Below, in pieces: positions 56,647 through 64,000 of a stretch of DNA of 64,000 bases. The position numbers were made by a program, and so were the translations under genes. Below the pieces are notes generated by a model. The model worked only from the letters and a program-made list of their open reading frames with translations. It did no database searches and was not told where the DNA came from. Every line of letters starts with the position of its first letter. Positions within the stretch are counted from its first letter, which is position 1. The stretch is from Sabellastarte sp. h YS-2021. Taxonomy: Eukaryota; Annelida; Polychaeta; Sabellida; Sabellidae. The DNA lies in the NCBI GenBank assembly GCA_964017235.1, contig OZ024934.1, positions 87,014,706-87,078,705 on the forward strand, written 5' to 3'.

Positions 56647-57172
56647 TTTATTATCCACCACGCGACGTATTTGCCCTAAATACGGGGAAATACAGACCGG
56701 GATGTATTTTTTTATATACACCGGCGCCCCGGTACTATGGATGATGAGTGTGAATAACTTTCGGTTTTTCAACAATATCCCGGAAAGTATGCAACTTACA
56801 AATATATATAATATATCATTAGAAAGGTGTTATTGTAGCGCTTCTGCTGATGTATGTTGCATAAAAATCCATGCAGAAATGACTGAGATATTGCAAGTTA
56901 AAGATTGAAGTTTTTATATTCAGTGTTGCTCATGCTTTTCAAAGCCTTTTTCACGTCCTGTCATTAAACATTCGTATTATTTGACCCATAAATCACACAA
57001 AATGGTGGATAATAAAAGTAAAACACCCCTCATCAGACATATATAGAAAAAATATATCACTCATGAAGATTAACAATATATAATACTCGTGCTACGCACT
57101 CGTATAATATTGTTATCTTCATTCGTGATATATTTTTTCTGTATATGTCATTCGGGAGGTTTTCCTATTGTA
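56647..57172 (+). repeat. Dispersed foldback-containing repeat, copy 2
   Basis: Inverted relative to 11660-12080. Contains the word cttttattatccacca at 56647 and its reverse complement at 57003. A foldback at 57038-57151 is centred on actcgtgctacgcactcgt. Short frames inside are not genes. Confidence 0.75.
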
Positions 57173-57789
57173 TGAATCTTTTTCCAATTTTATACAAGTT
57201 ATAACTTGCACAGCACTATTCTTCACTGATGTTTGGTAATATGTTTTTGCTTTTAACTTTTTAAATTACAGTAGGCTTTAATTAGGTATAGGACGCCAAG
57301 CCAAAAAAAAAAACAACTTGTGAATGACTGTTATTGAAGGTTTTCCTATAGCTTTGATACTAATGGTAAAAAGTCTGGCAGGCTCAAGAATCCCCTATTG
57401 TAAGGTAATTACATCAACCCTAAGCTTACTGCCTTTATTGCTTTGAGTGATATTGATTATAAAAGGTCTGGCAACCTCTAGAAGTCCCTTTTGTCAGTCA
57501 ATTACAGTCATGTTAAACATTAACCCTCACTAATTAACCCATCTTAACCAACAAAGAATTTTTAGGTCTTTCAAGTACAACTTGTACAAATCCACACTAT
57601 TTAAAATATGCTTATCAAAAGGTGGTTTATTTAGTCTTTCAAATTCAACAAGTGCAATCAAGAATCATAAGTTAATTGTCAAAAAAAAACAGTACAATCT
57701 TGTTAGACTTTAGCCATGTCACTGAAGCAACATGGAGAGACCAAATTTCTGGAAGCTATCCAGGCTAGGGGCAACAGTAACAGTTCTAA
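57173..57789. other. Intergenic, upstream of integrase fragment
   Basis: An imperfect repeat (aagtctggcaggctc / aggtctggcaacctc) spans 57370-57490. The segment from about 57715 may hold more of the decayed integrase gene in other frames. Confidence 0.4.
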
Positions 57790-58062
57790 AAACAATTTTC
57801 AAGTGTCTGCCTGTTAAACTGTGAGCGCTGCATCACCAAAAAGAGTCGCCAAGAGTTCAGGAATACCATAGTGAAACCTATTACCTCTTCAGATTTCAAC
57901 TCCAGAGCTCAAGTTGACCTCATAGATATGCAGTCCCAGCCTGATGGAGACTTCAAATGGATCTTTCACTACCATGCTCACCTCACCAAATTTTCAACTT
58001 TAATACCATTGAACGACAAGAGAGCATCGGAAGTATTTCCAATGCCCCAAGGGGTAGGGTGA
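57790..58062 (+). pseudogene. Retroviral-type integrase (rve) fragment, KRBA2-like
   Basis: The frame contains CERC and KKSRQEF (end of a zinc-binding region), then KPITSSDFNSRAQVDLIDMQ with the first catalytic Asp, followed by HAHLTKFSTLIPLNDKRASEVF. This resembles the integrase core of cellular KRBA2/SCAND3-like genes and the transposons related to them. The fragment ends in unrelated codons at 58062, before the second Asp and the Glu of the DDE triad, and has a stop just upstream (57787). It is a truncated copy. Confidence 0.65.
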
Positions 58063-59691
58063 ACAAATTTTTTAATGGTTGCAGCATCTGTACATATTTT
58101 AACAAGATGACAAGTATAGTTAACTGTGATTAAGGGCTCTGTGTTTTATATATTATTAGTTTGGATTTTAAAAATAAATAAAAGGATTAGCAAACATTGA
58201 AGGAGAGATAAATTTTTACTCTTCTATAAATAGTTTGACCATATAACTTATCTACAGAAAAATTGTTTTCCTTGGGTAATATATATATTCTTTGTTTCCA
58301 GGAGGCCCACTTGGCCTAATCATATAGGAAGCTAGTCATTTAAACACAGGCTGTCGCCTCTAGTGTATGGTGTGGGTATACATGTAACAATATGATTCTG
58401 GATATTGAATGGGATATAAAATCCTTACCTTAATTTCTTAGTTTTGAATGTTTTAATATGTAGCAAAAAGATTCTGTTTTGGAGAGTGTCAACTGTACAA
58501 AAGTATACCTTATTAAAGACTTTCCCCCACATATATTGGTTACATAAACTCAAATTTTCACTTGTTTCAAGTTTTTACCAAGGTATACCAGTCCACTCAA
58601 GAACCTCCACAAGTGCATATTGTACATTACTTGCTCAAGACATACTGGTTATTGTTTATATGCTCTATGAAATGATTTGAAGTCATCATACAAAGTCAAA
58701 AGAGAAAAGCATATGGCAACTTCATCTTTTTAATCAAAGTATACTTTTATAGCATGTTAAATGCATTTAATTTATGCAATGTATATTGTTTGCAAAAATG
58801 GCAGTTACTTGTTTTATAAAATTTCCCCCGAGACTGAAACACAAATCAGTTATATAACATAATATCACTTAAGTTTGGTTGTCCAAGACTCCAGACTAGA
58901 GGTAATTTTATTTTAAGTAAAAACCGGTGTCTTTTGTCTTGACGAGATGTGTTCAACTTAATGTTTTGGCAACTATTTTTCATGCAGTTTAAGTTGTCAT
59001 ACATACTTCATTTGGATTAATGTTACATCACTGTAACAGAGACTTAGAGCATTAAAATCATTTCACTCACCTGTGATCATTGTAGAAATATGCTTGGATT
59101 GATGGAAAAATATAAACACAAAAAATATAGCTTTCACATTCACAATAATTCACTAGTTTATGTGTACAATTGCAGATTTGAATTTTTGTGTGGTTTTAAT
59201 GTCACTTGAACTAAGCCTAAAATTTAATTAAAATCAATTATTTTCCTTGATCGAATGTGATGCTTAAATTTAAAAAAAGATCCCTGCATGTACATCTCAA
59301 GTGCCGCAAATAAAGATACATATTGTTGGGGATTTTCTCGAGGGAAAAGTTTCTTGTTTTTGCGCCTTGGACCATGACAACACAGTTTCAAAATAAAGAA
59401 TGAAAGTTTCTAACTAGCTTTTGATTATTCTTCTTTACACATGTTTATGTACAAATATTTACAAGATGTTTTCACAACACTATGTTTCTCATCTCAGAGA
59501 CCTGCTCTCTGCTCACTTTTCTCAAGTCAGAGACCCATTCTGTTCTCTCTGTACAGTGGAATGCCTTATCTTAGGTAAATTCGATGGCCTGGCCCCAACT
59601 TGCGAACACAACAATACCACCCAAACTTTACAAACCTGTTGCTTCGAACATGAACATGGCACACACACCGTAAATTGTGGCTACGGCTGCT
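58063..59691. other. Intergenic, nothing recognised
   Basis: AT-rich with short chance frames only. Confidence 0.45.
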
Positions 59692-59827
59692 CTACGGTTA
59701 CAGCCAATCTACAGTTGCAGTCAATCTACAGTTACGGCCAGTCTGCGGTTGCGGCCAATCTACGGTTACAGCCACGCTACAGTTGCGGCCAATCTATGGT
59801 TACGGCCAATCTATGGTTGTGGCCACT
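59692..59827 (+). repeat. 17-bp minisatellite, 8 units
   Basis: Consensus ctacggttacagccaat with purine transitions. Because 17 is not a multiple of three and the unit has no stop, all three forward frames stay open, which produces three overlapping spurious ORFs. Confidence 0.9.
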
Positions 59828-60268
59828 CTATTTTGTTACTACAGCCTCTCTGCCCATTATAGTTACATCTCTGCTCTATGTAGACTATATGCACTGACAG
59901 AGTGCAACTTTCGTTCAATAGTTTTTCTCTAGTGAAATATCCTGTTACATTCTATTATCACATTTTTCTAGAGCAAAAAAATCACAACAATATTAAAGCA
60001 CCAACTCTGCTGTAAATGGAGGATTTAACTGTCATAAACACAATATCTGTATCTTAGCAGGTACTGGGTTTTTATTTTTTATAGTATATACATAACACAC
60101 CAACAGTGAATTGTTCCCCTTTAATGTAGAATAAATGGTAGAAATTTTGTTGATGAAGAGAACAAACCAAAGGCTCTTGACTTAATTCCAAAAAGGCAGC
60201 CATTGCATGTGTTGCAAGTTGAAGTATGAATAGCATTATTTAATTGATTGTAGAACAATGGGACAAAG
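59828..60268. other. Intergenic, nothing recognised
   Basis: No supported feature. Confidence 0.4.
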
Positions 60269-60398
60269 GTCTAAGGGTTCAATGCCCTGTTTAACACCCA
60301 CAGTCATATTGGTACAAACTCTCAGAATTGTCACTTGTGGGAGTCAAACCCACTAAGAGGTGACAAATTTGCTAACCATTAGGCCAGCAAGGGCATCG
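60269..60398 (-). repeat. tRNA-derived SINE, same family as 5208-5352
   Basis: Minus-strand head with TGGCCTAATGG (A box) and GGTTTGACTCC (degenerate B box). Shares ttgtcacttgtggg and ttgctaaccattaggcca words with the other copy. Confidence 0.6.
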
Positions 60399-61597
60399 TA
60401 AAACAATGAGAACAAAACAATTATTCTAGATTCTTATTCATTCTTATCAATTTTCACAGCAACTTAAAAGTCATATCACCAAAATGCAGCATGCTTTTAC
60501 TTTTAATAATAATTTTTATGATATATATTTTATGCAAAAGTCCCTCCTTTTCAGCTAAATACTTTGGTGTATTTGGGGTTGGTGAAATTACTAGTCTTGC
60601 CAAGAAAATCAAGATCACGTTTCATGAAGAAAGATAAAAGCAACTTCAGCCAATAAAGTTTGATAACTTGAAATTCTTTTTAGTAAAAGTAACTTTATTT
60701 AAAAATAAAAAAAACTTCTTTATTAATCAATAGCTTTGTACTGAATGTATAGCAGCATTCACAGAGATTACACAAATCATGAACACAATGATACATAAAT
60801 GCAATATCAGTCATTTTATGACAACTTTGTAAAACAAAACTATAAAACTTTTTCTAACATTCACATAAATAAACCACCAAACATTATTTATACGTTACAA
60901 ATTCTAACAAAATATCTTTTTGGTTTATCAAAATGTTCTTGTATAAAACTTTTGTAATCCTTTACGATTTGAATGCATCAGTTTAACCATCAAATGATGG
61001 TCATACTAAGATTTGAACCACCAAGGTTAATGCACCCAATCAACTTCAAACAAATTTACAGAAATTGGCCTTAAAAACCATCACAGGTGAATTCAGAAGT
61101 TAAGCACAGAAGGGGTCATACGGTGCCCTACACAATCATCTTGGATTGAAATCTCAGTTTGCCAGATTAGGTGCTTGCTTGGTAGTATAAAGTGGAAAGC
61201 AATAGATAATCTTGACAAGCCAGAATGCAGTAAATTTGCAACTCTCCCTTATAATATATAACTTGAATATTTTGTTGAAAACAAGATAAAGTTAAATTAA
61301 TACATCTACCTGTGACATACAAATACGCATACTCATATTAACAATTTTCAAGTTTACCTATAACTTAGAAAATTCTAGTGAACAGACAATTTGTATTAAC
61401 ACATCAAAATTGTTTTCTTTCAAAGAATAAAAGGCTTCATTTTTCTTGTTTTTTCTCACGTTCATAAGAAAAGGGCTTAACAAGTTAACCATGGAAGAAT
61501 TTTAGTGTTTCCCTATGCTCTAATTCTGGACAAATTACAACAGTCAATCACAAGTTTTGAGTATTTTATGTATATTTGTGAAATCTTTTTGTTTCAG
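60399..61597. other. Intergenic 3' of THYN1, nothing recognised
   Basis: AT-rich. No exons seen. Confidence 0.45.
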
Positions 61598-61603
61598 TTT
61601 ATT
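61598..61603 (-). terminator. THYN1 poly(A) signal AATAAA
   Basis: On the minus strand it begins only 9 nt after the THYN1 stop codon, predicting a 3' UTR of about 25-35 nt. Confidence 0.55.
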
Positions 61604-61611
61604 TGCAGCTT

Positions 61612-61658
61612 TTAGTCTTTGTCTTCTGTTTCTAGGCTCAGTATATAATTCCACTCCT
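61612..61658 (-). CDS. THYN1: THYN1 last coding exon
   Basis: The acceptor is tttgtcatttcag on the minus strand. Encodes EEWNYILSLETEDKD then TAA. Phase 1 junction with the preceding exon. Confidence 0.88.
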
Positions 61659-63203
61659 CTGAAATGACAAAAAAAAACAACAGACTGTACTTGTATTTAA
61701 TCCTTCTACATTAACAGTGTGGTTTCTCACACAATTTTACAGCAATCTGAATTTACTTTTGACTTTTTTTGTGAATGATTAACAACCAGGGTTTATTAGT
61801 CCAGCACTTCCGAAAATGCTTGGTAGGATACACCCCTATTTTCAGAGAACAGTTTAATGAACATTCTCATAAAGAAAAATATACCCCAGATGAGCCATTT
61901 TTCTGTAACTTTAAAATATATTTATGACATTAAATGAATAATGGTAAAGTATTATTGAGACATAAAGTTTACTATATAACCCAGTGCTATTTCACTACAC
62001 ATTTTAGTGGTGATGGTCACATTACCCAGATGAAGACTCTTCATTGAAGAGTTATAAGCTTTTCTTTTTTTAATTTCCTTTCTTACCCTTATCAGGTGGT
62101 TATGATTTTGTGTGCATCCGTTTGTGATAAATCCAAAAGTAATGACTGGATCTTTCCAAAATTTTATATGTAGGTAGTGCCCCCCCCCCCCCCTCCCCTC
62201 CCTCCCTGGGATTTTTTTAAACTTTATTTTTGAACCACACCCTTGTACGTTACATTTGCCTCTGAGAATAGTTGTTGGACAAAATTTCAGTTAAACTTGC
62301 TTTTAGTTACTGAGTTTTAAGGAGTGTCCTCACATTTCTTTGTACTTCCTACCTTCAGTCAGTGGTTGTACTGAAAGCCTGGCTCGTGTGAACAGCGCCA
62401 GGTTTTTGAGTGGTCCTCCATTCGCTTTGTGTTCCAGGTGAAGCTCCTTCAGTTCAGCCAGAGAGATATATCGCATCATCATGCGCTCAAACCTCACATC
62501 CACCATACACCACTTGGGGTTGTCTTTCTTTGAGGAGCTGCAAAATATTTACAAAGCTAAGAAGATACCAACTCCTAGGGCTTATTGACCAGAAATAGAA
62601 GCATACCTTTTAGGATCACAACGAATCATGATCTGATGGTTTAGATTGACTCCGAGAATTTATATAGCACCAAATTGATGTCAACAACTGACCATCCTCT
62701 GTGGCCTTGAATGTCCAAACAAGAGATTATCCAATAAAGAAGGAGGCTCAAACCAAATCAGTATCCACCATGGTAGATAATATTATAGAAAAAGGTATAA
62801 TAGGGAGACAAGTCTGAAAAGATCAGGCTTTAGTTTGTGGCTTAAACAAGCCATTCTAGTTTGTAACCTGACTACAAGTGGTAATCGATTTCACTTGCAT
62901 GATGCTGTACCTGCAAAACTAGGGAAACTGAGAATGATTATCCAATTTATTAATGAATCAGTGGTTATAAAAAAAATTCTTTGGAAAATACACAGTAATA
63001 CAAATTCTAAGATCTTCTGTGAACAATTTTGGAAGTTTGAACAGTTTTCTTTAAGCAAACATTAAATAAATGGTGCATTTCCTATCCATTTCACTTATAA
63101 TTTATGGTACATAATGTCACATTAAATGTTGACTCTACTACCTGTCAAAATGTGGATCCTTCTTATCAAACTGAGTGTGGTCAGGATAGCTTTCTTTCAC
63201 AAC
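61612..63203 (-). CDS. THYN1: THYN1 (thymocyte nuclear protein 1), last three coding exons
   Basis: THYN1 is a nuclear protein made mostly of an EVE (PUA-like) domain, a fold linked to recognition of modified bases. The visible exons (63142-63203, 62353-62537, 61612-61658, minus strand) join in phase and read VVKESYPDHTQFDKKDPHFD, SSKKDNPKWCMVDVRFERMM, then KANGGPLKNLALFTRARLSV, and end ILSLETEDKD. Order, spacing and the DNPKW, MVDVxF and GGPLKN motifs agree with animal THYN1 C-termini. The N-terminal half, including the start of the EVE domain, lies beyond the right edge of the window. No lesions are seen in this part. Confidence 0.92.
62353..62537 (-). CDS. THYN1: THYN1 penultimate coding exon
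   Basis: Between aaatattttgcag and gtaggaag on the minus strand, 185 bp. Contains DNPKWCMVDVRF, ISLAELKELH and GGPLKNLALFTR, the most conserved part of the family. Confidence 0.93.
63142..63203 (-). CDS. THYN1: THYN1 internal coding exon
   Basis: Between aattgtttcag and gtagtaga on the minus strand, 62 bp. Encodes VVKESYPDHTQFDKKDPHFD. The junction codon AG|C gives Ser and continues to SSKKDN. Confidence 0.92.
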
Positions 63204-63374
63204 CTGAAACAATTTCAAAACAAAACACATTGATCTGTAACACCATACGATCAACGTACATCAGAAACAGTTGTGAGAAATACCTGTAAATTTGACAATG
63301 GATCAACTGTAATTTGCTAAATGATAATTTACTTACTTATTATATGCATCATTTTACTGTTTTATGTAATTCAT

Positions 63375-63597
63375 AGAGTAAGAAATCTAAAATTCGCCAG
63401 GAATCTAAAATTCGCCACCTCTAAAACCTTAGTTACTGTTAAAAAATACTGTTTTTGTCTAAAAATTGGCATTTTTCAGTTCAAAAAGCCTTAATTTACT
63501 ATACATTCAACAAATCTCACCACAATTCATTAATTTTATTAGTATTTTCACATATGGCGAAATTCAGATATGTGGCGAATTTTAGATTTCTTACTCT
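63375..63597. mobile_element. Complete 0.22-kb MITE with target duplication
   Basis: The inverted ends AGAGTAAGAAATC and GATTTCTTACTCT extend inward through taaaattcgcca. They are flanked by AATTCAT on both sides (63368-63374 and 63598-63604), or TAATTCAT if the last T is counted, so a 7-8 bp target duplication. An 8-bp duplication would suggest hAT. Confidence 0.88.
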
Positions 63598-63831
63598 AAT
63601 TCATAACATAATTCATACTTACACAAGTTTTTAATGCATGAGGTAAATGAATGCAAAGTACAGATATTTTGGAATAACAAATGATCAATAATTACACACC
63701 CTATGTGACAAAGAAGAATGAGAACTAGAGGAATGCTTTTGCTAACAAAAGCGAAGCGTCCCTTAAAGTTTAAAATGCTTCGTGGTTTCAATAAGCATGC
63801 TGTAAACCTAAGAATGCACAAAGCTGCACCG

Positions 63832-64000
63832 TATGCTTTCCCAATACCTCTTAATACATTCTGAAGCTATAAAAGCAACAACAAAGGAGATATAAGGCAA
63901 AAGCTCCAAAGCAGCTATTTATGACCCCAGTTTGGCCCATAAGGGAGGGTCGGGGGGGTAAAACTGACCGGCTATTTAGACTCTCCACATATGCTTTCCC
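63832..64000 (+). repeat. ~153-bp satellite monomer, same family as 14290-15530
   Basis: Contains tatgctttcccaatacctc, attctgaagctataaaagca, tatttatgaccccagtttgg and aaaactgaccggctattta, in the same order as the distant array. The array probably continues past the window. Confidence 0.8.

Noticed and set aside
59421..59897. 158-codon open frame with repeated Tyr/Gly/Leu motif
   Set aside because: It is explained by the 17-bp minisatellite, which leaves all frames open.

Overview
This is an animal nuclear genome fragment, most likely from a mollusc. The genes have introns with GT-AG boundaries. The sequence is AT-rich and mostly transposon and satellite DNA. The one complete gene is a 172-residue cytosolic ferritin of the molluscan soma type, with a candidate iron-responsive element close to its predicted start of transcription. 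The ORFs with retroviral-like motifs belong to tyrosine-recombinase (YR) retrotransposons, not to host genes.

Layout. 1-4588: 3' part of an Ngaro-like YR retroelement on the plus strand. It has RT-RNase H and a recombinase in one frame separated by a single stop, followed by a B1-A2-B2 split direct repeat. 4657-5094: the last two exons of an unrecognised minus-strand gene, with the Ngaro element sitting in its presumed 3' flank. 6858-11572: a decayed DIRS element on the minus strand with inverted terminal repeats and an internal complementary region. 12569-24864: exons of a large extracellular protein with fibronectin-III-like repeats (plus strand), carrying an apparent in-frame stop and a frameshift. 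Its introns hold a ~153-bp satellite and a MITE. 25346-29820: the ferritin gene. 30695-43198: a 12.5-kb block of three composite repeats built from ~155-bp and ~146-bp satellite monomers. 43200-61600: mostly gene-poor sequence with SINEs, MITEs, a 1.49-kb TIR element, a 90-codon acidic ORF and an integrase fragment. 61612-63203: the last three exons of a THYN1 (EVE domain) gene on the minus strand. 63832-64000: the ~153-bp satellite family seen at 14.3 kb appears again.

The host genes are not an operon or pathway: ferritin stores iron, THYN1 is a nuclear EVE-domain protein, and the FN3-like product would be secreted or at the cell surface. The most notable signals are the stop codon with readthrough-like context in the Ngaro element, the textbook DIRS and Ngaro terminal structures side by side, and satellites or terminal repeats dense in nuclear-receptor half-sites. 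No previously unknown enzymatic system could be demonstrated from the sequence alone.
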